64,000 nucleotides of DNA, taken from the NCBI GenBank assembly GCA_009602735.1, contig WELA01001569.1, forward strand, positions 13,370 through 77,369, given 5' to 3'. Of this stretch, positions 1 to 10,559 are shown piece by piece (position 1 is the first letter of the stretch; every line of letters begins with the position of its first letter). The notes beneath the pieces were generated by a model that was not told the DNA's origin, searched no databases, and was given only the letters and a program-made list of their open reading frames with translations. The stretch comes from Mesotaenium endlicherianum (lineage: Eukaryota > Streptophyta > Zygnematophyceae > Zygnematales > Mesotaeniaceae). A program made the position numbers and the translations under genes.

Positions 1-814
1 CCCCCCCCCCCCTCCCCCCCGCCCTCTTCGCCGCCCCCCCCTGGCCCCTCCTTTCCTCCCCTGTCCTCTGCCCTTGATCTGTGTTGCTGGTGGCAGTCCT
101 CCTATCATTCCATCCCCCGGTGGCTCCTCACACGTACCACTGCTCTGCTATGCTCTACCTCTTTGGACACGATAAACGTCATGTGAGAAATCCACATCTT
201 GTGCAGAGCGCAAGTGGCAGGCTCTTCCCAAGAAGAAAGGGGGGGGCGAGGGGTATCCGCATGACGTGCTCTCCCTGTTACCAGCTCAGCTCCACCCCCG
301 TGCGTACTGGCTAGGAGGCAACGGGGCGCCCTGCTCCCATCTGCATGGCTGCCGTTAGAGCTCCTGTCCTCCGCTCTTTGCTCCGCTCCGCTTGTGTACG
401 TCCCGGCGCTCTTCCCGTGGAGCCCCTTGCACTGCCAGAGAGGGCGATAGGGCAGAGGAGGCTCTGGCACTCTTGCAGGCTTGGTCGAGAGGAGCCGCGG
501 CCATTGAGGATCCTGTCTCGCAGCCAGTTGCGCCTGTAGCGCCTGCGTTCGGGGCTCTCCTTGCGGAGTAGCCGCAGCGCAGCATCTGGCGTAGCGGGCG
601 TGGGGGACGATCTCTTCTCACAAGCTCGCATCTCGCATCGGTGTCTGTGGGTCTCCTTGGGCGTCCGGCCTCGGAGGTTACTTCAGCTGCATGTCAGTCG
701 CTGGGCCTCGCACTCTGGGTCGTGCAAGGTGGCATGCATCGGTTCCCGAGGCACTCAAGAGACCTCGTATCTGTCCGTCTGCTTGTCTGTATGTCTGCGT
801 GTCCCGGCAAGCAG
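1..814. other. C-rich low-complexity and unassigned upstream sequence
   Basis: The first 60 bases or so are almost pure C/T. I see no exon I can defend here. Earlier exons of the membrane-protein gene whose exon begins at 815 may lie here or before the window. The T/G/C-rich run at about 770-814 looks like the 3' end of an intron and ends in gcag. Confidence 0.5.
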
Positions 815-2386
815 GCCAAGTCGACGTGGAAGGAGAACCAGCGGGAGGCGTTTAGTGTCAACCTGACGCTTGTCAAGCAGCCGGGGCCCCTCCCACAGGG
901 CACCACCACCCCCACGCATGCAGAGGCGCCAGACTACAATGCCCCCGCACCTCTCCTCGCTGCAGCCCCTTTTGACAACTTCAACTTCTCCACCCTGGCG
1001 TCCCCCACGTCCAGTCCGACGGCAGTTTTCTCCCCACCACCCCCTGCGGTATGTACCTCCTTTCACAGGCGCCCTCGCTCGTGCACACGCCCACGCATCC
1101 GCACAGGCACATGCCGATATGCGCACACCGGCACGCGTGCTGGCACATGCACATGCACACGCACGCGCACACGCACACGCACGCTCATAGGGGCGGTACA
1201 CCTCTCGTAGCATTGCGACTGTATGAGCATACACGCGCGTCTGTGTGCACACACTTCTCAGCGAGCAACTATCGGCCCATTATACTTGCGTGGCTGAGAA
1301 AGGAGTCAGCCGCATGCATCCGCGTTCTTTTGGACTTTAGAGAGCTAACGGGCAGCTCTGGGGCTCGACGCGCAGCCACTGTCGCCGAATGCCGGGTCCT
1401 CCTCCTAGGGGTGGAGGCTAAGGTGGATTGTGGGACCAAGACGTTCCTGCTATCGTATCGCAAGCCGCCTCCTCGCGCTCGTGCTCAGAACGGGCGACGC
1501 AGCCCTGTGAAGGCATGGTGGCCACTTCTGTAGCTCTGATGGGTGTCTCGGAGCAATGACGCGCGCGTCGCGACAAACGTTTTTTCCGTGCCCTGGCACG
1601 GAGGATGGGGAGCACACCCACCCCCCCCTCTTTCTCTGCCACAGAAGCTGCAGAGGGAAGCTGCAGAGGGGTCACTCACGAAGCGCGCCCTCTTATTGGA
1701 ATACAACTTTCTCAAAATGCTCCCTGTGACAGGGGCGCGCGTGGACAGAGGCTTCCTGCTGTGAGGGTGCAAGAACTGCTGGCTCACAGGCTTGTTGCCT
1801 CTTTGAAGCCAGCTTCCAAGTGTGCAGGTCGCAGTGGTCGGTCTTGAAGTATCCACCGAAGCTGCGCCGCCGATAGCACTCTCGCTCGGTCCCGGCCACA
1901 CTCTTCCTCATCCGATCGCCTGCAGGCCGCACTCTAGCGCGACCCTGGCTGCGCTCTTTCTCCCTTAGCGGCCTGCGGGTCGTTGCTCGCTGGGCTGGTC
2001 CTCACAGGTGGACAGCATGCATGCTGACAGCAAGGTGGGCGGCACATGTCTCACTGCCAGGCCTGGCTTGTAATGCTGGGCCATCATGCTGCTGGAAGCA
2101 AGAGGGGTTCTTGTTCTTTGGGAGCTTGCTTTGTGTAGGAGCGCGGACTGCCCAGACACTGACGGGTCCAATGACTGCGGGCGTTGCGCTATCCTCTTAC
2201 CTTCTGCAGGCTGAGGGCGCCAAGAAAGAAGGCGGAGGCGGCGGCGGCGGAACGAACGGTGGCGCGATTGCGGGAATTGTGCTTGCGGTGCTGCTTCTCG
2301 GAGCGATTGCAGCCGTAGGCGTGTGGTTCTACATGAAGAGGCAACGGCAGGCCAAGGACGGGCCGCAGTTTGTGCGCATGCTGTAG
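815..2386 (+). CDS. Single-span membrane protein, C-terminal two exons (5' end not found)
   Basis: I do not recognise this gene. Two exons join in phase 0: 815-1048 (acceptor gcag, donor GTATGT) and 2210-2386 (acceptor ctgcag, stop TAG). The first gives 78 residues: a mixed N-terminal part (KSTWKENQREAF...) and then a Pro/Ser/Thr/Ala-rich stretch ending in PPPPA. The second gives 58 residues: a polyglycine spacer, a hydrophobic membrane segment of about 20 residues (AIAGIVLAVLLLGAIAAVGV), and a short basic tail (YMKRQRQAK...) ending FVRML. This layout suggests a type I surface protein with a stalk-like outer region. The start is missing, so the full domain content is unknown. The exons are GC-rich like the RUNKEL gene downstream. 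The model rests on splice signals, frame and the membrane segment; no family similarity supports it. Confidence 0.5.
1051..1195. repeat. CA/CG-rich microsatellite in intron
   Basis: The intron just after the donor at 1049 holds an imperfect alternating purine-pyrimidine run (cacacg, gcacatg, cacgcg units). It creates long false reading frames on both strands. It could adopt Z-DNA but has no coding character. Confidence 0.7.
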
Positions 2387-3855
2387 GCAGGGGAGTTAAG
2401 AGATAGAGGTTGAGACGCGATGCGGCACTTGCGTTTTGCGACCCTTGCTTTTCCGACACTTGCGCCGTGACACTTGCGCGTGCAAGCACGTGGCCGGAAG
2501 ACTGGGGAGAGCTTCGTGCAGCAACATGTTGTGAGAGTCGACAGGAGTGGACAGGAAGTGGAGTGGGGAAAAGCAGCCAGCTTGCACTGGACAAGAGGCG
2601 GCGCATGAGATTCTCCTTTGTGAGAGGCCCTCTGACTTCCTTGGTTATTTATTGCAGGGTAGTAGGTGGACGAAGAAACAGCATCATAGTTTGTAATAAC
2701 ATCATTCAATAGCATGTAGATGGGGGCCCTTAACTAGTTGTGTGTGCACGGCTGCGAGAGCATGTAGGTTGGGGGCACAGGTTTCTCCTCAGGCTTGCTG
2801 GTAGGGCATGGTTCACTTGACCCTGAATGAGCGTGCTTGTGGGGGATGTTTGTATAACTACTAATTCTGGCACAAGGTTTTTTGAAGCTGGATACTAGAG
2901 GTCATGAGAGTGATTATAAGAGGACTTAGATCTGGTAGCAGGTACCAGTTAGGTGCCTCGACTTGAAGATTGAAGGTTGTCGCCTCCTGTGGCTCAATAT
3001 GAATGTCGAATCTTAATAGCTGCCTCTGTGAGTAACGTCTTCAAGTTGTTATGGAAAACAATTTAAAGACTATCTTGTGTGCTCCACTACCCGATTCCTG
3101 TGTTTGCAGTGTACAACAACTATGCCTGAATTTAGATTCTGTAGGTGAGTGCATTCTGTATGCATTTTCTGAGGAATTCGGTGTATACCTTGGATGATAG
3201 ATTGGACTGTCTTCCACCAGGCTACATATTCCCATACCAGGCACATGTGTTTGAGGTCGGAGCATGTCTTGTTCAGTGGAAATCCTTTCCTGTGCCTTTG
3301 AAGGGAGTGCATATTTCAGCTAGGTTTATTATTACACTCTAAACGTAGATGGTCTTCATACACATTCTTTGCAATTATCTTCGTCCTTCCATTCACTTCA
3401 TTTCATTGATTTGGCGCAGTGATGTATGTAGAATGTCTTCTGCTCTACAAGCCGCGCACACGCCATGCACCTCGACGGTATGAAGAAGGTATTTGCAGCA
3501 CGCTCGCGCCCTAAAATGAGAGGGGAGCTTGCGGCTACAGGTGCACGCGCTCAATCCAGGGCCACAGTACAGTCACAAGTGCATTGAGAAGGGAAGCACT
3601 TCGCACATCAGCCACAGCTCTTGTGCCAACAACATAGCTCACAATTAAGTCACCTTACCTCCACGATTGACTTTGTGCACACATCAAAACGAGAAGTCAA
3701 ACTATATTTCCAGCTCAAGCTTTGGAACTTCTCCAGTATATCATTCAGGCTTGAAAGGACAACACACAGCTGCCAGCTGCCAGGTAGCAAGACAATGATT
3801 AGCAGCTGGATTGTTTGCATTTTACAGTCCCATTGAGTCCCATATAGGGAGGTCG
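2387..3855. other. 3' flank between membrane-protein gene and CMC1-like gene
   Basis: Tail-to-tail spacer of about 1.5 kb holding the 3' UTRs of both neighbours. The short open frames here (for example 3041-3312) have no family character and no matched splice signals. I see no RNA gene or mobile element. Confidence 0.5.
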
Positions 3856-5250
3856 TTAGGCAGGTGTTTGTGGATTGCTGCTGGAGCTGTTAGTCTCCTT
3901 GGCCTTCGACTCCTGCTCCAAAAGCCACTCGCGCTTGTAGGAGTCGAGTACTTGATCGTTCGTACTGCACATAAGAAGCAAAGTTTCGGAATAAATGCCG
4001 GGGACTTGCTTTGGTCAGCTCCATACGTCCAGGCTGACCAGGAAAACAAAAAACATACCAAGATGGCTGAGCCTTTAAATTTGTCTCTACCTCATGACAT
4101 GAGACGAGAAGTTTTGGTCAACGGGTTTGATACAAGGAAAGACAACAGTCACCGCAAGGATGGTATGAATGGGCCACTTTGTCCTGGAGGTACAAAATAG
4201 GCTACTCACTGCTTCTGAACTTCTACTTCAAAAAGGAACACTATCTCAAAACTATCTTCCCAGATTGGTACTATGGCATCTGGCATGCATTTGCTCGACT
4301 TGTGGGGATAGAGAAAAAATGGCATCCCCACCTACAAGGTTATTTGCAGCTAAGGGTCCCTCTTCACATTTTTTAGACAATCCTGACAGCAAGCAGGTCA
4401 AGCCAAGATCGTGATAAGGTAGAGACAGGATGAAATGTTAAGACACATGCGGGATGGCTCAGAAGTCATACAACTTATAGAGGCACTCGTTGAGCTGCTT
4501 GGCCTGCGCTCTGCAGGCCCATACAACTGACATCACCCGCCCTCTCGCGCAATCGGCAAACTCCTTGGCAGCCCCATCACATTCCTTCAAGGCCCTTGCC
4601 TTCATCTTACTGCGTAGAGCTTGCACCCCCAACAGATAAGAGCGCAATAACAGTTTCAGCCGGTCTCAGCAGGTAACCAGTCACAGCCCAATCCAATCCC
4701 AGGCTTGAAGCAATATACAGGGATTCCCCCATATGAGCTAAGTCTGGTTCAAACTCTTGCAAATATACTCTTGCTCATGGGTGTGAGAGAAGTCTCCCTG
4801 AACTCCAAAATTTTTCCCAGTATCTCATACAAAGTATGATGGACTGCTAGCCACACGGTTAGGCTCTCAGGTAAAGCTGCAAAGAACCGCCACGCAGGTG
4901 GGCCAATAGTACCTTGATCTCATGTATTGAGGGGAGGAACGGAAAGAAAAAGCTGGTCACTCTTTAGACAGAAGTGTCCAAACACACGAAAAGTTGCATA
5001 TAAAATGTCTACAAAGTCTTGATAGAGCCTTAAATGCGAATGTTTGAAATGAATGTGCCTGTCCAGAAGAACCGATGACGACATTTGGCCAGAAGCTTCT
5101 CACGGCTATAAATTCTTTCAAGGGTATTTTCTAACAATTCTCGAAGACTTCTGCGTTCCAGGCAAAGCATTAATTAGAAGGTGGGGCGATCTAACCTTCT
5201 TCAACCTTCTTTTGAGTTCTTACTTCACTCTTTGAGCCCGTGCTCATCAT
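3856..5250 (-). CDS. CMC1: CMC1-like twin CX9C mitochondrial protein (COX assembly)
   Basis: Three exons on the reverse strand: 5250-5196, 4619-4472 and 3964-3856, joined in phases 1 and 2, giving 103 residues (human CMC1 has 106). The protein has the CHCH fold signature: C32-x9-C42 and C54-x9-C64, with the family-typical stretch VEEALRSKMKARALKEC before it and ECLYKFTNDQVLDSYKREW after it. CMC1 proteins are imported into the mitochondrial intermembrane space, oxidised by Mia40, and help copper delivery and early assembly of cytochrome c oxidase. The donors are GTTAGA and GTATGA, both non-ideal, but frame and family match at each junction are convincing. Two ATGs are adjacent (5250-5248 and 5247-5245); either could start. 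The gene is divergent from TBCC. The C-terminal tail (KETNSSSSNPQTPA) is low-complexity. Confidence 0.85.
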
Positions 5251-5893
5251 CTTGAAGGGCTGCTAAAAATCTGCACCAAGCTGGTGCTAGAAGACAAAGA
5301 AGATCACATATACATTGGTCTTAGAGGAGTACGTTTGTACATCCTGTGCCTAGTTCAGGAGCATGATTTGAGGATCTCTGAACTGTCTTTTGCACTCTTA
5401 ATGTCGTTATATAAAAGTCGGAAACAAATACAAGCAGGGTGTGATCACTGATCCGCTTCCTTACAACTCTCCTACTGTACATTTACAATGGGCTTTTACA
5501 AAGACGCAGTTCAATTATATCGATATTTCCTTTCCGATGTCCTTGTTTTGATCAGTGAAGGTGAGGCTTCGAGTCACAAAAGGTCCGAGCTGATTTCCAA
5601 CACAACCTATCGCTTGCAACAATAATTAGCTGTAGATGAGTATATAGGTAGCGCACGGAGCGTGGCAAAATCGCTGTCAGCTCGTTAAGAGAGGGTTATG
5701 AAAACGAACTTTGATTCTTCCACATACATGAAGATAAAGAGATACGTAATAAGTGCGGGGTACGATGCCGCTAGAGCTATAGAGGGACATGGTTGGAAGT
5801 CTTCGTTGTTGAATTGATCTGGTGTTGAGGTAGAATTAGGGAACAAACCCCTTCGTGCCTCATGACTCTAGCTTGTGATCATTTTTGACAGTC
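5251..5893. promoter_or_regulatory. Divergent intergenic region between CMC1-like and TBCC genes
   Basis: About 640 bp separate the start codons of two genes that point away from each other, so it should hold both promoters. I see no clear TATA box or named motif that I would defend. Confidence 0.4.
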
Positions 5894-6955
5894 ATGTCAT
5901 CACAAGAAGATGCAAGGATGAGTGAGTCCATACCAGGTGGTCGTGAACGTGGCAATGTATTGGCACAGCTTGCGGCGAAGGACATGGCAAGACGAGCTGA
6001 GGCTGATAAGCAGATAGGGAAAGCTGAAGATGTTAGTGACCCTGAAGAATCAGCAGCTAGATTCTATAGCTCCTTCACAGTGCAGCGGGAGAAGCTTCAG
6101 GTGGACCTTGACAAAATCGCAAGTAGCCAAGACTTGGGAGATGATGAGATGCGTGGTTTCTTGGAGAGTAAGTCAGAGGAGATTAAGGCACTTGATGACA
6201 CAGTTACAGCGGCTGCATTCTATTTACCGCCATACGACCTGAAATCGGCCCAGGCATCAGTTGCTGCCCTTAAGAAGCAAGTAGAGGATACCAAGTTGGA
6301 GAGGTTGCCCAAGAAGAAGTTCAGTTTCAAGACAAAGAAGCCTCCCACAATAGTTGGCAGAAAGTCCAGGCAGGAGCTCCAGTCAAATACACCAGTAGAT
6401 GCAAAGCTAGATTCCCTATCACCCTTCATACCTTCTGGTCCAGAAATAAAGGATAGGGAGCACGTCACAGTCGAGCTTTCCCGGGATGAGCTAGCACAAG
6501 CTGATTGTACACTCAGCAATATTACAAATTGCAAGATTTACCTCAATGGTCCTATGAGAGCACTGTTCATACACGGAGTCAGAGATTCTGAGATATACGC
6601 AGGGGCGGTACAGGGCGCTGTGCATGTCGAAGATGTGAACAGGAGCCTGCTTGTGCTTGCAGCTCACCAGGTTAGGATACACTCATCAAAAGATACTGGC
6701 TTCTGCTTAAGACTGCGCAGCAGGCCCATCATTGAAAACTCCAGTGCAATCCGCTTTGGCCCCTTCATACAGCACAATGGGGCGAGCCAGCAAGATCTGG
6801 AAAGTGCACAGTTAGCTGAGGAAACAGGACTGTGGAAGAGTGTGGATGATTTCACTTGGCTTCGCGGCGGGCAGTCGCCTAATTGGTCTCTACTACCAGA
6901 AGAGGAACAAGCCAAAATTGCAATTCGCGTATCCTCAGTCAATGGAGGACAATGA
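5894..6955 (+). CDS. TBCC: Tubulin-binding cofactor C (TBCC), tubulin-folding GTPase activator
   Basis: Intronless, 353 residues from the ATG at 5894; the frame opens upstream at a TTG, which is unlikely to be the start. TBCC joins the cofactor D/E-tubulin complex in the cytoplasm and triggers GTP hydrolysis by beta-tubulin, releasing folded alpha/beta dimers. The N-terminal third has the spectrin-like helical domain (RFYSSFTVQREKLQ near residue 55). A basic linker follows (LPKKKFSFKTKK). The C-terminal C-CAP/cofactor C beta-helix begins near residue 190. The conserved arginine-finger motif is HQVRIH with R261, followed by RSRPIIE at 275-281. Length is close to the human protein (about 346). 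The gene is divergent from the CMC1-like gene and convergent with PSF2. Lack of introns is notable beside intron-rich neighbours and could reflect an old retrocopy; nothing in it looks damaged. Confidence 0.93.
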   Translation: MSSQEDARMSESIPGGRERGNVLAQLAAKDMARRAEADKQIGKAEDVSDPEESAARFYSSFTVQREKLQVDLDKIASSQDLGDDEMRGFLESKSEEIKALDDTVTAAAFYLPPYDLKSAQASVAALKKQVEDTKLERLPKKKFSFKTKKPPTIVGRKSRQELQSNTPVDAKLDSLSPFIPSGPEIKDREHVTVELSRDELAQADCTLSNITNCKIYLNGPMRALFIHGVRDSEIYAGAVQGAVHVEDVNRSLLVLAAHQVRIHSSKDTGFCLRLRSRPIIENSSAIRFGPFIQHNGASQQDLESAQLAEETGLWKSVDDFTWLRGGQSPNWSLLPEEEQAKIAIRVSSVNGGQ

Positions 6956-7712
6956 AATACTGGACCTAGAACACTAGGCTTCATTAAAATTAAGAGAATA
7001 GGTGCCGCACTGCTTCATTTTCATGTCATTTGATTGTGTGCTACATCGTGTCAGAGAGTCAGAGAAGTTCATCTTCCACTTGCAGAGACTCAGACATAGT
7101 TGGCAAGAATTAGGCCATGGTCGTTCAGGTGCAGGGGTGGCACTTGTATGACACCATCATGAAGTTGATTGTTGTTAGCAAGTTAGTCAAGATCGGCTTC
7201 GACACGAACGGCATGAAGTAGCTAACTCTTCAGAATGTAGAACCCCAGGAGGCTTTCTGGAACTAGTGGATAGCTGCTGTAAAATCAATCAGCAGCAGAG
7301 TAGATGAAGACTGGGGGGGCGTATGCTGTGCAAGGCATGTCAAACGTCACCCATCCTACCTTTTGAAGAAAGTAAAATGAAACCTACCAGTGAATGTATT
7401 ATTTTCATTTGACCTGCTGTCGTCAGCACAGCTGCACATATAAATAAATACAGAAGTGATAATGACTGGTACCGGCGGGCCAGCCATGATACTCCGCTCA
7501 GGAGCCAGACGTAAGAAAGGTGCTTGCATATTCTTTCTTTAGTGGCCACAATTTGTGGTGTTGAGTTTTATTGCTCGTAGATGAAGAAAATAGGAAATTG
7601 CAGCCTGCCGCCCAACTTTTAAAAGTATAATTTCCAGTAGGAACTCCAAAGTATGACATTTGCATCACTACATAACAATAACAAAACTGGCATGCATGTT
7701 ACATGTACCTAC
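6956..7712. other. Convergent 3' spacer between TBCC and PSF2
   Basis: About 750 bp between two stop codons facing each other. It should hold both 3' UTRs. I see no further gene or repeat. Confidence 0.5.
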
Positions 7713-9516
7713 TCATGACCTTGCTGTAGCTTGAGAGCCTTCACCCTCCTCTTTGTCATGCTTCTGGAAGAATTGCAAAGACTTCACGAAGAAGGGACGG
7801 ACTATGTTGACCTCCATGGCAGACAAGTTCGTGAGCTGCAGCAAGGGCACAATGAACCACATTACTTCCTCGGAACCAAAGCACATAGAAATCCTGCTCC
7901 TTCTCCTGCACATAGAGAGCTAGCATGTGTGCAAAGGCTTTTGACAGCTGACCTTAATGGCATTCCTCCTGCCTTCCAAGAATTGAAGACCTGATTCAAT
8001 TTTGTGAAACCGCACATCGCGGATATCCTTCAAGAGAGTCCTCACCTGTCAGCAAACTCCAGGTTACAGCATGAGTCTTTCTAAAAAAACAGCTCCAAAC
8101 TTTATGTCCAATTTGGAAGGTCCTACCGCAATGCAAGAATGCTTGCAATAGATACTTTCTCTAGGGGCAGAACCTCCATATATACCAATGAAGCATGACC
8201 TGGAGGTCCTCACCTGGTACTTGTCTTGGATGTTCAAGCCGTGGCTGAAGTTGCAACATCCACAACATATGAAGATACAAATTAGGGCCAGCTTAACATA
8301 GTCACAGCAAAAGAGTGCCACGAGTGCTTTCTTGTGGCCTCCCATGACCCCCAGCCATAGCTACTACCATATCCTTATCTAAGACTTATGCGCATCTGCA
8401 CGCCCTCATCAGCAACCCGAAGGAGTAGCCACAGGCTAAACCATAACCTAACCAGCGAGGTACTCTTGTATCACGTGTTTACACTAAAGCTGGCCTGCAA
8501 GACTAGCTCTGCAGGTTTGCCAGGTCTTTTTTCATACTAAGAGTAGCTTACAACAGTAGCTACAAGTCAGACAAGCTTTGACCTCTAGATGAAGGTGTAA
8601 ATGCAAGTAACTTTTGTTTCATGATAGCTGGGTTCTTACATACAACATAGCAATATATGAAACTTTGACTGGCTTAAAGGCGTGAAGAAGAAACACATGC
8701 TCATTGGCGGCAGAGTAGACAGGGCAATGATATGTAAGATTCATCAATCACAAGCCGGGCATAGCAAAACTCACCTCTCAGACTCAAACAGCAGCTCAGC
8801 GATTTCCATGTAGTGAAATGGAAGCGGCTGAAACTCTCTTGACGATTCCCTCTCCAACTCCAGCACTCTCGTTAGCTCATCTGTCTATGACACCCCAAAG
8901 CCAAATGGTCTGAACTTGTGTGAAGAAAAGACGTATCACCCTGCTGTATTGGTGGTCAATGGGTGCTATTATAGCTCCTTGGTACTTCAAGTGAACAGGG
9001 TAAGTTTGGAACAAGTTGAAGAGAGCAGCCTTACCAATCTTCATCCACTCGGGCGTTTGAATGGCACACTTCCTTCTCTTCTTAAGTGCGAGAGCCAGCC
9101 ACAAGGGCACTTCAACTGGAAGCTGAGGGAAGAATGGACCAAACTCACCCTGCAAATATAAAACAATAGTTCAGCTTCACCTGTTCATGGTGAGCAGTCG
9201 AGCACATCATTTTTACATTACAAGGGGTCTTAAGTAGGTAGGTTGTGCACCATGTGCATGCACCTACTCAAAGTAGAAAAGTAGTAGAGCTTACACAGAT
9301 GAGGCCGAGCTTCTCCATCCGAAAGTTGGGTACGATGGATATAAGTCCATCTTCAGCTAAAAACTCAATCTGAATCAAGGACCACTTACAAGAACGTCAA
9401 CTAAAAGTGTATGTTTCACAGAAGAACTTTGAATGCTTCAGCAAAAAAATATCCGAGCGTTGATATGATCTCCTTACCTCGGCCCCTGAAAACGTTTGCT
9501 CTTGATTGTCAGTCAT
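7713..9516 (-). CDS. PSF2: GINS complex subunit PSF2 (DNA replication)
   Basis: Seven exons on the reverse strand: 9516-9478, 9369-9295, 9149-9035, 8880-8775, 8244-8214, 8045-7953 and 7835-7713. Every junction has GT-AG borders and keeps frame, giving 193 residues (human PSF2 has 185). GINS (SLD5, PSF1, PSF2, PSF3) binds Cdc45 and MCM2-7 to form the replicative helicase in the nucleus. Family landmarks appear in order: [15 protein letters not shown], then [20 protein letters not shown] near residues 36-55, [42 protein letters not shown] and [10 protein letters not shown]. Exon 5 is only 31 nt and supplies the loop before VRTLL; without it the frame fails. The acidic C-terminal tail ([11 protein letters not shown]) is typical of the family. 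The gene is divergent from RUNKEL, about 1 kb away. Confidence 0.93.
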
Positions 9517-10559
9517 CTCTATTCCTCATTGTCAATCTTTCTTTGTCCGAACTTACTGCTATGCATGTACCTGAATCAACATGATGTACGTCTGCTATAT
9601 GTCAATGATGCTTTACACTTCCGGGGCAGTCTGCCCCTACTATCTACTACCTTGAAGCAACTCCTGTACCACGAGGCCTTATCATCACCTTCAGTTTCTA
9701 CTATCAGCAAGTTTTCCCTGGGCTATGTGTGCTTCCACCCTAACAATAAGTCTTTTATTCACTGCTCACTTAGAGCAGGGTGTGCTGGAGACACTTTTCT
9801 AGACTGACATACAACTGTTACAATCATGGAAGCAATCTTATGATACCGTTCGCACCAGCGATGAAGTCATTACAACAGCTGCTACATAGTCATAAGCATG
9901 CGAGAGGGAAACTCGGAAGCAGGGCATCCTACTCTGAAGTCCTCGCCAAGAACATAATTAAGCTAAGCTCATCGTATATAAATAATAATTTATGTTGCGC
10001 GCTAGTACTCCTGCAGTTATTTCGAAGTGCTTCGAATGGCTTCCGAAGACCAAAAAGCGGAATTTATGCAGTCTGCACTTCGAGTGATGAGTTCGAGCTG
10101 ATTCGAGCCAGTTCGAGCCTATACGACGGAAGTCCGCGAGAGTGCCGTTTCCCGCGCCCCTTGTCAGTTGGAAGTTCATATTCAAAAATGTCCAGAAGTC
10201 ACCCAAGGTTAAGGTGAGTACAAGAGCAGGATTAAACGGAGACCTGGCAGCCTGTTTGGAAAAAGTGTTGAAAAAGAACATTAGAGATTTTACACTCGGG
10301 CGTTTCCTTCTGTTCTAATCTGGTGCCCCGGGACTATCGTCGATCTGAACTAAAGCATCCATCAACAGCTACGTAGGAGAAACATTGCTTGATTTGTAAC
10401 TTATAAGAGCCTTCGTCTATAATCACATATAATGATCCAAGGAGCAGCAACCTGATGATGAATTCGTCAACTTAGATACCCTGAATAGAGTAACCAATAA
10501 GAAGCCAATACCAGATCTGGAGGCCTGTCAGTTATGCTGACGGTCGACAAGTCGGCCGT
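9517..10559. promoter_or_regulatory. Divergent intergenic region between PSF2 and RUNKEL-like genes
   Basis: About 1 kb between two start codons pointing outward, expected to carry both promoters and 5' UTRs. A stretch near 10020-10130 repeats the word ttcga/tcgaa several times (TTCGAAGTGCTTCGAAT, ACTTCGAGTGATGAGTTCGAG and more), a local cluster of short palindromes. I cannot assign a factor to it. Confidence 0.4.

Noticed and set aside
641-1210. Long open frames on both strands over 640-1250
   Set aside because: Beyond the exon 815-1048 they come from a CA/CG microsatellite and C-rich sequence without stops.
5885-5893. TTG as the TBCC start
   Set aside because: An ATG follows nine bases later at 5894 and eukaryotic initiation at TTG is rare.
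7731-7994. Plus-strand open frame of 87 codons
   Set aside because: It is antisense to the last two PSF2 exons, whose reverse-strand frame matches the family and has splice sites.
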